This document shows, one piece after another, positions 41,626-51,809 of a stretch of 64,000 nucleotides of DNA. The translations under genes were made by a program, and so were the position numbers. The DNA comes from Paenibacillus sp. GSMTC-2017 (lineage in GTDB: Bacteria; Bacillota; Bacilli; Paenibacillales; Paenibacillaceae): the NCBI RefSeq assembly GCF_016019935.1, contig NZ_JAECMT010000002.1, forward strand, positions 248,001 to 312,000, written 5' to 3'. The notes under the pieces are model-generated. The model was not told where the DNA came from. It ran no database searches and worked only from the letters and a program-made list of their open reading frames with translations. Every line of letters begins with the position of its first letter. Positions within the stretch are counted from its first letter, which is position 1.

Positions 41626-44055
41626 TTACACTTTCATACGTTGTAAACGAAGAGCATTCAGTACAACGGATACTGAGCTTAAAGCCATTGCTGCTCCAGC
41701 TACCCATGGCGCAAGTAGTCCAATCGCTGCTATTGGAATTCCAATCGAGTTATAGGCAAGCGCCCAAAATAAGTTTTGTCTAATGTTGCTCATCGTCTTA
41801 CGACTCATATAAATTGCATCAGGAATACTATTTAAATCACCGCGCATAAGTGTCACATCAGCTGCTTCCATCGCTACATCTGTACCAGTACCAACTGCCA
41901 TTCCGATATCGGCCATAGCAAGTGCAGGTGCGTCATTTATACCATCGCCAACCATCGCCACTTTTTTCCCTTGTGCTTGCAGCTTTTTCACTTCTGCTGC
42001 TTTTCCTTCCGGTAGAACTTCAGCAAGCACATGTTCAATACCAACTTGCTTCGCTATTGCTGCTGCAGTCCGTTCATTGTCTCCTGTAATCATAATAACT
42101 TGGATGCCCATGCCTTTTAGACGTGCTACCGCATCTTTCGATGTTTCTTTAATCGTATCAGCAACCGCTACAAGACCAGCATATTTCCCATCAATTGCGA
42201 ACAACATAGCCGTTTTACCTGCGAGTTCCAATTGAGACATTTGATCGAATGCATGATCAGCTTTTACATTATATTTATTCATAAGTTTACGAGTTCCGGC
42301 CAGTACTTCCTTGCCATTAACGACTGCCCGTATACCGTAACCGGGTATAGCTTCAAACTGTTCCGTATTCGGTAAATGAATACCTTTAGCTTCAATACCA
42401 GCTACAATTGCTTCTGCTAGAGGATGCTCAGAGTTTTTTTCAGCTGCTCCAATAAGAGTTAGGAACATCTCTTCATCCATGGATTCAATAACGACATCCG
42501 TTAGTTCAGGTTTTCCTTTCGTTACTGTGCCTGTTTTATCCAAAATAATCGCATCAATTTTGTGCGTCGATTCCAAATGTTCCCCGCCTTTGAACAAAAC
42601 ACCAAGCTCTGCAGCGCGGCCAGAACCAGCCATAATCGATGTTGGTGTAGCAAGACCAAGCGCACATGGGCATGCAATAACGAGAATTGCAATTGCAATT
42701 TCTAATGCTGTCGCAAAGTTGCCTGGAGATACCCAGAAGTACCAAACGATAAATGCAACTATGGCAAGCCCTACAACGATCGGTACAAAAATACCAGAAA
42801 TAACATCAGCAACACGTTGGATCGGTGCTTTAGAGCCCTGTGCTTCTTCTACGACCTTAATAATTTGCGCTAAAGCCGTATCTCTACCAACCTTAGTCGC
42901 TTTTACTTTCAACAAACCGTTTTTGTTAATTGTAGCGCCAATAACGCTGTCTCCAACTTTTTTCTCAACCGGAATACTTTCTCCAGTCAACATCGATTCA
43001 TCAATTGCAGAAGTACCTTCAATAACTTCGCCGTCTACTGGAACTTTACCACCAGGTTTTACGACAACAATATCGCCTAAAAGAACTTGTTCTATTGGAA
43101 TCGTTAACTCTTGACCATTACGAATTACAAAGGCCGTTTTCGCTTGTAGCCCCATTAATGTTTTAATGGCTTCGGACGTACGACCTTTAGCCAATGATTC
43201 AAACAATTTACCAAGAATAACAAGTGTAATGAGTACTGCACTGGTTTCATAATACATTGCTGGTCCATGATGAACACTTCCCGAATTAATCGCCCATTCG
43301 ATGGTCAAATACAAACTGTAGAAGTAAGCTGCTGACGTTCCAAGAGCTACTAAAACGTCCATATTCGCACTTTTATTACGAAGTGCTTTGTAAGCTCCCA
43401 CATAAAAGTGTTTACCTACGTAAAACTGGACAGGTGTCGCAAGCGCTAGCTGGAACCATGGATTCATAAATAGATCCGGCATCCAGATCCATGATGTAAA
43501 TGAAAAATGTGTAACCATCGCCCATAACAATGGGAATGATAGTATAGCTGATAGTAGCAATTTGCGTTTTTGCTGCTTTAATTCTTTTTGACGAAGTTCG
43601 GCTGGATTACCTGCCTCTTCCTTCAATACTGCATTGTATCCGAGCTTTTCAATTCTCTGAATCATCTCGGCAGGTGATACTTCCGATCCTAAGTATTCAA
43701 CATGTGCTGATTCCATAGCGAAGTTTACTGTAGCTGTCGTAACACCTGCCATTTTGTTTAACGTCTTTTCAATTTTGAGTGCACATGCCGCACATGTCAT
43801 TCCAACTAGCTGAAGATCAACTGACTCTTTGGCAGTGCTGAATCCAAGCTTTTCAATACTCATTTCTATATTCGAAATGTTCGTTACATTAGGGTCAAAA
43901 GTAACCGCAGCACGTTCCATTGCAAAATTTACAGTTGCTTCTGTAACCCCGTCAAGTTTATTTAACCCTTTTTCAATTCGGGCTGCACAAGCTGCACAGG
44001 TCATTCCTACAAGTTGCAGATTAGCTTGCTTCAAAGCATTGCTATTCGTTTCCAT
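41626..44055 (-). CDS. copA: Copper-exporting P1B-type ATPase
   Basis: 809 residues from the ATG at 44055 (the ATG at 44061 is too close to AAGGGG). Two N-terminal heavy-metal domains, each with 'GMTCAACA', are followed by eight membrane helices with the CPC metal site at 462-464 ('[12 protein letters not shown]'). Then come the phosphorylated D506 in 'DKTGTVTKG', the 'SEHPLAEA' motif of the nucleotide domain, and '[16 protein letters not shown]'. It pumps Cu(I) out of the cytoplasm. A CsoR-like operator lies 28 bp upstream. No copZ or csoR gene adjoins. Confidence 0.96.
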   Translation of the reverse strand: METNSNALKQANLQLVGMTCAACAARIEKGLNKLDGVTEATVNFAMERAAVTFDPNVTNISNIEMSIEKLGFSTAKESVDLQLVGMTCAACALKIEKTLNKMAGVTTATVNFAMESAHVEYLGSEVSPAEMIQRIEKLGYNAVLKEEAGNPAELRQKELKQQKRKLLLSAILSFPLLWAMVTHFSFTSWIWMPDLFMNPWFQLALATPVQFYVGKHFYVGAYKALRNKSANMDVLVALGTSAAYFYSLYLTIEWAINSGSVHHGPAMYYETSAVLITLVILGKLFESLAKGRTSEAIKTLMGLQAKTAFVIRNGQELTIPIEQVLLGDIVVVKPGGKVPVDGEVIEGTSAIDESMLTGESIPVEKKVGDSVIGATINKNGLLKVKATKVGRDTALAQIIKVVEEAQGSKAPIQRVADVISGIFVPIVVGLAIVAFIVWYFWVSPGNFATALEIAIAILVIACPCALGLATPTSIMAGSGRAAELGVLFKGGEHLESTHKIDAIILDKTGTVTKGKPELTDVVIESMDEEMFLTLIGAAEKNSEHPLAEAIVAGIEAKGIHLPNTEQFEAIPGYGIRAVVNGKEVLAGTRKLMNKYNVKADHAFDQMSQLELAGKTAMLFAIDGKYAGLVAVADTIKETSKDAVARLKGMGIQVIMITGDNERTAAAIAKQVGIEHVLAEVLPEGKAAEVKKLQAQGKKVAMVGDGINDAPALAMADIGMAVGTGTDVAMEAADVTLMRGDLNSIPDAIYMSRKTMSNIRQNLFWALAYNSIGIPIAAIGLLAPWVAGAAMALSSVSVVLNALRLQRMKV

Positions 44056-44082
44056 TGTCATTACCCCTTCCTTGAATATAAT

Positions 44083-44099
44083 ATACCCCCGTACCGTAT
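44083..44099 (-). promoter_or_regulatory. CsoR-like copper operator upstream of copA
   Basis: ATACCCCCGTACCGTAT is a G/C-cored pseudo-palindrome of the CsoR type (ATACC...GGTAT), 28 bp upstream of the copA start. Derepression by Cu(I) is expected; the csoR gene is not in the window. Confidence 0.7.
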
Positions 44100-44240
44100 A
44101 TTTGTCAAACCTATTTTTACCTTTTGTAATTTAAAGCTCAATTATTTTGCACTTGTATATAATGTGCTCCAGTACTATTATGATTACACGCTACCATTAG
44201 TGGGTACATTGAATTACACAATAACAAGGAGGAATTCCAT

Positions 44241-44480
44241 ATGAAGAAGATAGAAGTATACACAACTCCAACATGCGAGGATTGCAAAAATTTCAAAAAA
44301 TTTTTAAATGACCATAATATCTCGTATACGGATTACGACATCGCTGATCATCCTCAGCATGCAGACACTCTACGCAAACGATCGGGCAAAAATTTAGTTC
44401 CAACCATCTTTATCGACGACAAAATCTATTTCGGCTTTGTTTTCAATCGCCAAGAAATCGAAGGACTTTTATTAACTTAA
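44241..44480 (+). CDS. Glutaredoxin-like (NrdH-type) protein
   Basis: 79 residues with 'YTTPTCEDCKNF' (CxxC at residues 12-15), the cis-Pro 'VPTIFIDD', and the usual length. It should act as a thiol-disulfide oxidoreductase or a small metal-related redoxin. GGAGG precedes the ATG. It is divergent from copA across about 185 bp that hold the CsoR-like site, so copper control of both is possible. Confidence 0.9.
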   Translation: MKKIEVYTTPTCEDCKNFKKFLNDHNISYTDYDIADHPQHADTLRKRSGKNLVPTIFIDDKIYFGFVFNRQEIEGLLLT

Positions 44481-44494
44481 CAAAATAATAAAAA

Positions 44495-44531
44495 CAAGAA
44501 GATCCCTATTTGTGTATTAGGGTTCTTCTTG
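44495..44531 (+). terminator. Terminator of the glutaredoxin gene
   Basis: A 14-bp stem with one mismatch (44495-44508 with 44518-44531) is followed by a T-rich stretch. Confidence 0.82.
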
Positions 44532-44552
44532 CTTATATTTTTATAATGACTT

Positions 44553-44999
44553 TTATTTATCAGTTTGCTCCCATTCTAAACTATTGATCGTATCTAAAAA
44601 TCCATCTCCACTTAATACTTTGTAACTATTACTAATTGATTGAGTAGAAAGCGATATATATTTTCCTTCCTGATCAACACTAAAGCCAAGGTAAGTTCCC
44701 ATCGTGTTATTTTTGTAATAAATATGTATGACGTAATCTCCGATTGTTGGAGTACCGCTCACTTTTTTAAGTTTTGTTCCTTTGAAATCTTCAAAAATTT
44801 TATTTATCGTCTCTTTATCTTCTATCGATATACGCGCGCTGTCGGAATGTCTACTCAATTCAATTCTGACCGTATGAGTTTCATTTATTACACTAAGTAT
44901 TTGTTTATCTAATGAAGTATACCTCATTATTCCTACTACAATTACGAGTACAAAACAAACAACTAATGTAGCAATCAATGCTATTTTCGTCTTCTTCAA
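44553..44999 (-). CDS. Membrane-anchored protein of unknown function
   Basis: 148 residues from TTG at 44999, with GGAGGT 6 nt upstream. One N-terminal membrane helix ('IALIATLVVCFVLVIVVGIM') is followed by a ~120-residue extracytoplasmic beta-rich domain ('YVIHIYYKNNTMGTYLGF', 'GKYISLSTQS'). There is no lipobox. The pattern resembles small secreted proteins common in Bacillales, but I do not recognise the family. Single gene. Confidence 0.78.
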   Translation of the reverse strand: MKKTKIALIATLVVCFVLVIVVGIMRYTSLDKQILSVINETHTVRIELSRHSDSARISIEDKETINKIFEDFKGTKLKKVSGTPTIGDYVIHIYYKNNTMGTYLGFSVDQEGKYISLSTQSISNSYKVLSGDGFLDTINSLEWEQTDK

Positions 45000-45130
45000 G
45001 TTATACCTCCATAATCATATTCATTATCGTGCAGAGTGTTTCTCATCTTCTTTATTTTAACACGCTACGAAAAGATTATGGAGGTTTTTTCCTTTTTAAA
45101 TCGTTGTTTACACAAGTTTGGAAAGTTGCT

Positions 45131-45481
45131 TTACGATGATGGAGCTGTTTCAACTGACTTATTTGAAGCATTAAGTAACGCTACTCCACCTATAATTAGG
45201 GCAAAACCCGAAAGTGTAATCAAGTTAAACGGATCATCCCATAATAGTACTCCTATTACTGCAGTAAGCGCTGTACCTACACCTGACCATATGGCGTATG
45301 CCAAACTTAGCGGAATCGTTCTAAGACAAATCGATAAACTATAAAATGCTGTACCCATCCCTATTATAAAAGCGATCGAAGGCAATACGTTTGAAAATCC
45401 ATCTGACAATTTAAGCATCGTAGTCCCGAATACTTCAAATGCAATCGAGCAAGTTAACGCGATATATCCTTTTTTCATCAT
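45131..45481 (-). CDS. SMR-family efflux protein, second subunit of a pair
   Basis: 116 residues and four helices, with the essential membrane Glu in 'IAFEVFGTTMLK' of helix 1 and the signature 'AYAIWSGVGTALTAVIG'. SMR proteins exchange protons for cationic drugs or guanidinium. It is the paired partner of the gene 11 bp upstream (YkkCD/EbrAB-type heterodimer). The C-terminal tail is longer than that of its partner. No guanidine riboswitch was recognised upstream. Confidence 0.93.
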   Translation of the reverse strand: MMKKGYIALTCSIAFEVFGTTMLKLSDGFSNVLPSIAFIIGMGTAFYSLSICLRTIPLSLAYAIWSGVGTALTAVIGVLLWDDPFNLITLSGFALIIGGVALLNASNKSVETAPSS

Positions 45482-45492
45482 AAACTTCCCCT

Positions 45493-45822
45493 CTATGTTG
45501 AACTACCCGTTGATAGCTTCATCACAATTACTCCCCCGATAATAAGCGCCAGCCCCAGTGCTTTTTTTACATTAAAGTTTTCCTTCCAAACTAAAACGCC
45601 TATCATCGCTGTTAAAGCTGTTCCCACTCCCGACCAAATGGCATAAGCAACACCAAGCGGCAATTCCTTTAGTGACAGAGATAAGAAATAAAAGGCTGTG
45701 CCCATACCAACAACTACACCTAATGACGGCAACCATTTCGAAAATCCTTTTGATACTTTCAACATGGAGCTACCAAACACTTCACTTACGATTGCAAAAG
45801 CTAACAAAAGATATGCATTCAA
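45493..45822 (-). CDS. SMR-family efflux protein, first subunit of a pair
   Basis: 109 residues, four helices, membrane Glu in 'IVSEVFGSSMLK', and 'AYAIWSGVGTALTAMIGV'. The start overlaps the TetR stop by 4 nt, so regulator and pump are translated together. The two subunits differ at both termini, as expected for a heterodimer with opposite topologies. Confidence 0.94.
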   Translation of the reverse strand: MNAYLLLAFAIVSEVFGSSMLKVSKGFSKWLPSLGVVVGMGTAFYFLSLSLKELPLGVAYAIWSGVGTALTAMIGVLVWKENFNVKKALGLALIIGGVIVMKLSTGSST

Positions 45823-46379
45823 TTTTCGTTCATCCCCTTGCGCGTCATATTCATTAATCGTGTCATTACTTCATCAAGCAACTCTTTTTGAAGAGGTTCA
45901 ATTTTATACAAAACGGAATAATACATGCCATCAATCGTCAGTCTTATAATGCTTACAATTGATGGATCGATCCCATCCTCCTCCATCTTTCTCAGCATAT
46001 AGGAGTAACTATATGACATGCTTTGGATATAAACGGGTTGTAACAAAGTAGCAGACATGACTCCAACATTCAAAGCAGCATTGTGCTCCAAATCCTCTCT
46101 CGATGCTTGTATATATGCTCGACACCACTTCCCATACTCGTCATCATCCTTAGCTGCATAAGAATCAAACAATTCGATAAATTGCTCAAATATATGCAGG
46201 GCAAGCCCCTTCAAAAGCTCTTCTTTATTCGGAAAATGATACAATAAACCGCCTTTACTCACACCAGCCTCTTTAGCTACAGCATCTAAAGTAAGCGATT
46301 GGAAATCGACTGTTAAAATAAACGTTGTTGCAGATTGTAAAATGTGTTTTCGTTTCAATTTTGCTTTTGAATCCAACAA
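45819..46379 (-). CDS. TetR-family repressor of the SMR pair
   Basis: 186 residues from TTG at 46379 (AGGAG 7 nt upstream). HTH 'VAKEAGVSKGGLLYHFPNKEELL' (split) and a helical ligand domain. It is the first gene of the regulator-pump operon. A palindrome just upstream is the likely operator, so the protein probably represses its own operon until a cationic drug binds. Confidence 0.93.
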   Translation of the reverse strand: MLDSKAKLKRKHILQSATTFILTVDFQSLTLDAVAKEAGVSKGGLLYHFPNKEELLKGLALHIFEQFIELFDSYAAKDDDEYGKWCRAYIQASREDLEHNAALNVGVMSATLLQPVYIQSMSYSYSYMLRKMEEDGIDPSIVSIIRLTIDGMYYSVLYKIEPLQKELLDEVMTRLMNMTRKGMNEN

Positions 46380-46397
46380 TGCTCGCTCCTTTTATGT

Positions 46398-46411
46398 ACC
46401 GTCTGGACGGT
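46398..46411. promoter_or_regulatory. Probable TetR operator palindrome
   Basis: ACCGTCTGGACGGT is an inverted repeat with 6-bp arms, 19 bp before the repressor start. A second half-site GGACGGT follows at 46434-46440. Confidence 0.7.
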
Positions 46412-46548
46412 TTTTTTGTTTATTGTACTACTTGGACGGTTTTGATGTCAAACTACCTACTCAAACAAAAGTCTACAAATTGATGACTATCGATACGATC
46501 CATTTTGAAACTATGTTAAAATAGCCTTTTGAAGGAGGCGTGTCAAAA

Positions 46549-47802
46549 ATGGCAGCAGTATTTGAAAAAATTCAATCGTATATGGAGCAATATATGAAGA
46601 GCTGGCCTTTCAGCGGGACTATCTTAATTGCTCAAAATAATAACATAGTGTTCAAATCAGCATATGGTTTTGCGAATCACGAACATCAGATACGTAACCA
46701 GTTACATACGAAATTCGGCATATGGTCCATCACCAAATCATTTACTGCAATGGCAATTATGCAATTAGTTGAACAAAAGATGCTTCGCCTTGATGATTCG
46801 TTAGATGATTATTTGCCACAATTTAAAAAGTTCGAAAAGATAACAATCAAGCATCTGCTTCAACACGAATCAGGACTTGCAAACTTTACGAATCTACCTG
46901 AATTTAATGCCAATCTAAACAAATGGCCAATTAACCGTGAAAAGTGGATTCCGATGATAATAGACCTTCCACTTGATTTCTCACCAGGCACTTCGTTTTC
47001 CTATAACAACACTGGTTACTTTTTACTCGGGATCATAATCGAAAAAGTTTCTGGCATTACCTACGAACAATATGTAACTACCCATTTCTTAGAGCCACTT
47101 GACATGTTAAATACTGGACTAAATGACGGACGGCGAGTTATTTCAGGACTTGCTTCCTCCTATGATGGAACTGAACAATCACTTTCTCCATCGGAATTTA
47201 TTGATATGAGTACTTGCTTCTCTGCTGGCTCCATGTACTCTACAGTCGAAGACTTGTACAAATGGGATCAAGCACTTTATACAGGAAAGTTCATATCGCA
47301 GGAAACGATTCAAAACGTATTCTATAAAGATGATGCAAAGTATGGTTTAGGCTGGTTTCTGGATAACCTCTATGATCGAAAAAGAGTCTTTCATGGGGGA
47401 GCCTACCGAGGATACCGGAGCGAACTACACAGATACCCAGAAGATAAGACAACGGTTATTCTTCTTACGAATTTTGATTTTGTACCTGCAACCTCGCTTG
47501 CGGATTCGCTTGCTGGTCTAGTTTTTGATAAAGAAATTACTGTACCTGAAATTCCACTAGCTATTTCATTAGATGAGGAAAAGTATAACAACTATATGGG
47601 AACGTATGAAGGATTTGGATGTAAAGCTGTCGTTCAACGTGATGGGGACCAATTATTTTTCGTTTGGAATGATCGCGAGCTAGTTCCATTCTACCCTATT
47701 TCGGAATCGACTTTTCATCACAAAACGAATAATAAAACCTATATGTTTAAACAAAGAGCTGATGGAACACTTTCTTTTTTGGGAATGAAAAAAGTGAAGT
47801 AA
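46549..47802 (+). CDS. Soluble beta-lactamase-family serine hydrolase
   Basis: 417 residues from the ATG at 46549, with GAAGGAGG 10 nt upstream. S-x-x-K in 'WSITKSFTAMA', Y-x-N in 'FSYNNTGYFLLG', 'HGGAYRG' as third motif, and a C-terminal lipocalin-like beta domain. There is no signal peptide or membrane helix, unlike the two larger paralogues in the window. Members act as esterases or D-amino peptidases; the substrate is unknown. Confidence 0.9.
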   Translation: MAAVFEKIQSYMEQYMKSWPFSGTILIAQNNNIVFKSAYGFANHEHQIRNQLHTKFGIWSITKSFTAMAIMQLVEQKMLRLDDSLDDYLPQFKKFEKITIKHLLQHESGLANFTNLPEFNANLNKWPINREKWIPMIIDLPLDFSPGTSFSYNNTGYFLLGIIIEKVSGITYEQYVTTHFLEPLDMLNTGLNDGRRVISGLASSYDGTEQSLSPSEFIDMSTCFSAGSMYSTVEDLYKWDQALYTGKFISQETIQNVFYKDDAKYGLGWFLDNLYDRKRVFHGGAYRGYRSELHRYPEDKTTVILLTNFDFVPATSLADSLAGLVFDKEITVPEIPLAISLDEEKYNNYMGTYEGFGCKAVVQRDGDQLFFVWNDRELVPFYPISESTFHHKTNNKTYMFKQRADGTLSFLGMKKVK

Positions 47803-47895
47803 CGATATTTTAATTTTGTTCACAAGTAATAGGATAGAACGTGGGTTAGAGTTGATATAATAAAGCCATCGACTTACGAAACCAGGTGACATCCT

Positions 47896-48996
47896 ATGCA
47901 AAGTATAGTTCAACAATCAACGTTATTCAGCGCTGCATCCGATTTTATCACGAGATGTTATACCGAAATGGGAAAAACACAGCTCGATATCGATGAACGT
48001 TTATTACAAATAAACAACGATATTCATTTATTTGGTCATTATGTCCATACTTATGATGAGTTAAGTTATGGTGCCAAGATGGCTTGGCGGAATAGTAATC
48101 GCTGTATCGGCAGACTATTTTGGGATAGCTTAACTGTCATAGACGCTAGGCATATTAACAAAGTGGATGAGATGGCTAAAGTTCTATTTGAACATATTGA
48201 ACATGCAACTAATGATGGCAAAATACGTCCATGTATTACTGTATTTTCACCAGTTAACGGCGACGACATTTCATCCGGTCCACGTATTTGGAATCATCAA
48301 TTAATCCGTTATGCAGGTTATACTTTGGAAGACGGAACAATTATCGGAGATTCTGCTTCTTTAGCTTTTACGGAACAATGTACAACGTTAGGTTGGAAGA
48401 GTGCCGGAACAGCCTTTGATATTTTACCACTAGTTCTTAGTATGAACGACGATGAACCTACTTATTTTGATATCCCAAAAGAAATCATCATGGAAGTGCC
48501 GATCACACATCCTGAAATAGCGGAATTTCAATCTCTTAATTTGAAATGGTACGCTGTCCCTCTTGTCTCTGATATGTTGCTTGAGATAGGAGGCATTCAA
48601 TATTCGGCCGCACCATTTAATGGCTGGTATATGGGTACAGAAATCGGTGCTCGCAATCTTGCGGACGACAATCGGTACAATCAACTTCCTGCTGTAGCAC
48701 AACTTATGGGGTTAGATACAACCAAAGCTTCGACACTTTGGAAGGATAAAGCACTTGTTGAACTTAACATTGCAGTGTTACATTCTTTCAAATCCCAAGG
48801 AGTTACGATTGTTGATCACCATACGGCTGCCCAGCAGTTTATGAGATTCGAGAAAAATGAGGCTATGAGTAACCGAGAAGTTACGGGGAGATGGTCTTGG
48901 CTTGTTCCTCCACTTTCACCTGCAACAACTTCTATTTTCCACAATAGCTATAGTGATCACATTATTTCACCTAAATTTTATTATCGTTCAAAATAG
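47896..48996 (+). CDS. nos: Nitric oxide synthase oxygenase (bacterial NOS)
   Basis: 366 residues, the oxygenase domain only. The heme thiolate is C70 ('WRNSNRCIGR'), the substrate-arginine Glu is E249 ('NGWYMGTEIGARN'), and the pterin-side C-terminus 'RWSWLVPPLSP' is present. Bacterial NOS makes NO from arginine with help from general cellular reductases and protects from oxidative stress and some antibiotics. No reductase gene adjoins. It stands alone with its own terminator between two serine hydrolase genes. Confidence 0.96.
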   Translation: MQSIVQQSTLFSAASDFITRCYTEMGKTQLDIDERLLQINNDIHLFGHYVHTYDELSYGAKMAWRNSNRCIGRLFWDSLTVIDARHINKVDEMAKVLFEHIEHATNDGKIRPCITVFSPVNGDDISSGPRIWNHQLIRYAGYTLEDGTIIGDSASLAFTEQCTTLGWKSAGTAFDILPLVLSMNDDEPTYFDIPKEIIMEVPITHPEIAEFQSLNLKWYAVPLVSDMLLEIGGIQYSAAPFNGWYMGTEIGARNLADDNRYNQLPAVAQLMGLDTTKASTLWKDKALVELNIAVLHSFKSQGVTIVDHHTAAQQFMRFEKNEAMSNREVTGRWSWLVPPLSPATTSIFHNSYSDHIISPKFYYRSK

Positions 48997-49026
48997 AGGT
49001 TCAATAGAGCCTCTCTAATCAACCTG

Positions 49027-49066
49027 AAACCCACGTCTTTTTTTGAGACGGAGGGTTCTTTTTTTG
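49027..49066 (+). terminator. Terminator after nos
   Basis: A hairpin (AAACCC/GGGTT outer part, CGTCT with AGACG inner part) is followed by CTTTTTTTG. Confidence 0.82.
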
Positions 49067-49193
49067 TTTTCCACCTCTCAGGTCATGAAAATATTTACAT
49101 ATTCATCGTCGTAAGGGGCTTGTAGGTGACGTAACGTAACGTTTTATACTTGGATTCATCTTCTAACAAATATTAAAGGAGTGTGTCTCAATC

Positions 49194-51197
49194 ATGCTTT
49201 TACCGAATTTCAAATCATTTTGTTCAAAGCTTATTAGTCTAACGGTACTATGTGCATTAGTTGGCTTAACTGTCATTATTCCGATATTCGCACAGTCACA
49301 GTCATCCACAACGTCCTCAGTAAAAACTGACCCCATACCTAGCGAAGTCTTCAGATTGGAACATACGAACGATTTAGAGCCTTTTCTCGATCAATTCATG
49401 GAAAAGAAAATGGCTGAGAAACATATTCCTGGGGCGGTATTATCGATCGTGAAAGACGGAAAATTATTATTTGCTAAGGGGTATGGCTATTCTGATCTAG
49501 AGCATCAGATTCCAGTGCAAGCGGATCGCACCTTGTTTCGCGTCGCCTCGGTATCTAAGTTATTCGCTTCAACCGCTGCCATGCAGCTCGTCGAGCGTGG
49601 AATGTTGGACCTGAACGCCGATATCCGTCAGGTACTTGATCTGTTCCCTGTGCCAAGTGACTTCACAGAACCTATCACCCTTCATCATCTTCTCACGCAT
49701 ACGGCAGGATACGATGAGACGGCGTTCCGTGCTCGGGCAAATAACGCAGAAGAAGTTACCACTCTGCGAACAGCCAAAAATCCTTTCGTACAATCGCCTG
49801 TTCGTGCCCCCGGTGAACGATTAAGCTACTCCAATTATGGGATGGAATTGGTCGGGTTCATGGTGGAGAAGCAAACCGGACAGACATTCGAACAATATGT
49901 CCGCCAAAATATATTCGAGCCGCTTGGCATGGAGAGTAGTACATTCTCACAATCTTTGCCGAAGGATATGACCGATCGGTTAGCGATTGGTTATCGGTGG
50001 AAGCAAGGGACAAATCTCCCGCAAAGCTTTAATTATTTCCACGGTGGATCGTCAGGATCGTTAATAACAAATGCCATCGATGTATCGAAATTTATGATTG
50101 CCCATTTGCAGAACGAAGTCGGGGATAAGTCTCGCATTTTGCAACCGAAGACAGTCGAGCTAATGCACCGTCAGCATTATACCATTCATCCGCAAGCGGA
50201 GGGTATGGCGTATGGCTTTTTCGAAGATTTCAACAATGGACGACGGGCTCTATCCCATCATGGCAGACTTTCCGAAGCTCAAAGTATCCTATACCTGTTG
50301 CCTGAAGAAGAGATTGGATTGTTTGTAAGCTACAATCTTCATTTTTTAGATGAGAGAGGAAATAGTTTGGGACAACAAATAATAGATGCTTTTATGGACC
50401 GATATTTCCCTGCTTCCGCCCCAGATCAACCACACCCTACATTCACTTTGTCGAAACAAGAGCAAACACGATTGGCGGGAACGTATCGCTGGGTGTTTCA
50501 TTCATACAACACAGCTGAAAAAATATTGTCACTCTTATGGGATATGAATATCCGCTTCGACAAGAATGGGAAAATGATTAGTGATAGCTTCCTTCAGGGT
50601 CATTCTGTCTTAGAAGCAACAGGCAAAGACGTGTTCGTATCGGCGGACGGAAAGAAGAAACTATCATTTCTTTTGATAGATAATCAAGGCAAGGCGGATT
50701 ATGTTCATATAGATGGCGATATTGCCGCTTACGAGCGAGTATCCTGGTTCGAAACCAGTAACGTACAGTTTGTTTTGTTCGGGTGGTTTCTGTTCCTATT
50801 CGCAACTGTTGCTATCGCAGGCTTTGTTACATGGCTCAAGAACCTTTTCGGCGGTAAGCGTAGCAAGAACATATCGATTCTATATGGATATGCTGTGATT
50901 GGTGCAGGCAATCTCATTTATGCAGGTCTTATTGTGTTACTAGTCCTCATTCCACTATCCGATAATTATTGGGGTCCTCTCGGATTCGGCGTTTCTTGGA
51001 AGCTGCAAGCGACTGGATTCATCCCTTGGATTACCGCAGCCAGTACTTTCGTTATCCTGTATCGAACTTGGAAAATGTTCAAGCAACATTCGATCGGCAT
51101 ACCGACATTAGTCTATAGCCTGCTGATCGCCACACATACTTGCAGCTTTGCCGCACTTGTCTGGTACTGGAACTTAGTTGCCGGCTTGCTGTCCTAA
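49194..51197 (+). CDS. Membrane-anchored serine hydrolase, paralogue of the protein at 31414
   Basis: 667 residues: N-terminal signal or anchor helix, beta-lactamase fold with 'VASVSKLFAS' (S-x-x-K), 'SYSNYGME' (Y-x-N), and 'LSHHGRLSEA' at the third motif (HHG instead of HGG). Four membrane helices occupy the C-terminal ~150 residues. The layout equals that of 31414-33384. The base composition of 49400-50400 is more GC-rich than its neighbours, which hints at a different history. GGAG precedes the ATG. Substrate unknown. Confidence 0.9.
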   Translation: MLLPNFKSFCSKLISLTVLCALVGLTVIIPIFAQSQSSTTSSVKTDPIPSEVFRLEHTNDLEPFLDQFMEKKMAEKHIPGAVLSIVKDGKLLFAKGYGYSDLEHQIPVQADRTLFRVASVSKLFASTAAMQLVERGMLDLNADIRQVLDLFPVPSDFTEPITLHHLLTHTAGYDETAFRARANNAEEVTTLRTAKNPFVQSPVRAPGERLSYSNYGMELVGFMVEKQTGQTFEQYVRQNIFEPLGMESSTFSQSLPKDMTDRLAIGYRWKQGTNLPQSFNYFHGGSSGSLITNAIDVSKFMIAHLQNEVGDKSRILQPKTVELMHRQHYTIHPQAEGMAYGFFEDFNNGRRALSHHGRLSEAQSILYLLPEEEIGLFVSYNLHFLDERGNSLGQQIIDAFMDRYFPASAPDQPHPTFTLSKQEQTRLAGTYRWVFHSYNTAEKILSLLWDMNIRFDKNGKMISDSFLQGHSVLEATGKDVFVSADGKKKLSFLLIDNQGKADYVHIDGDIAAYERVSWFETSNVQFVLFGWFLFLFATVAIAGFVTWLKNLFGGKRSKNISILYGYAVIGAGNLIYAGLIVLLVLIPLSDNYWGPLGFGVSWKLQATGFIPWITAASTFVILYRTWKMFKQHSIGIPTLVYSLLIATHTCSFAALVWYWNLVAGLLS

Positions 51198-51809
51198 AGA
51201 TAACTTTGTTCTTATAGATAAACTTTATATGGCGGATGGTTTCGTGATGTTGCGTTCTAATCAAAATGTATTTTTACTCTCTCCCGTTATGTTACCGAGG
51301 AAATTGCAACTCGAATGTTTGCTGAATTTGTAGAAATATAAGATATTTTATTGTTTTAGGTAAGGGAGGGGATAAATTTCGATTATTTTTATAAAAACTC
51401 TCCCCTTTTCTATCAATTTCCTCTATAATAAGCTCATATTTGATTTACTAGACTACTTTCCTTAGATTACTCGTATTCTGCTCCCAAATCATACTCAAAT
51501 TTTACTTCTTAGACATACTCAATACTACATCCTAGAAATTCATAATATTCACTCCTAGTTTTTACCCGAACTTACACCTATCACATCTTAGATGCAACTT
51601 AATTTCACCTTCATTTTTTCTTACACTTCTACTAGTGTATAAGCTCAATAGAGTTTATATAAAACCTTTTACGAAAGGAGTCCTTTCATCCAACTTATTC
51701 TCGCCTAGACTCTTTCATTATCAAAAGAAGGGAGATTATGCTGCAACTGTATTTGACGTCTTTATTATGAAAGCGTAAACATTAAACCACTATTAGGAGG
51801 TTATTATTT
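51198..51809. other. Gap between serine hydrolase and LPMO genes
   Basis: 612 bp. Near 51230-51341 is a short plus-strand relic: 'MADGFVMLRSNQNVFLLS', then one base over 'RYVTEEIATRMFAEFVEI' to a stop at 51339. I do not recognise it. The rest is AT-rich with no terminator or structured RNA that I could identify, and it should carry the LPMO promoter. AGGAGG lies before the ATG at 51810. Confidence 0.45.

Noticed and set aside
42479-43114. 211-codon open frame on the plus strand
   Set aside because: It is antisense to copA, whose motifs are complete; codon bias of the real gene keeps the opposite strand open. No ribosome site.
45482-46397. Guanidine riboswitch expected before an SMR pair
   Set aside because: The pumps directly follow a TetR gene with a 4-nt overlap and a palindromic operator, so no leader RNA is present.
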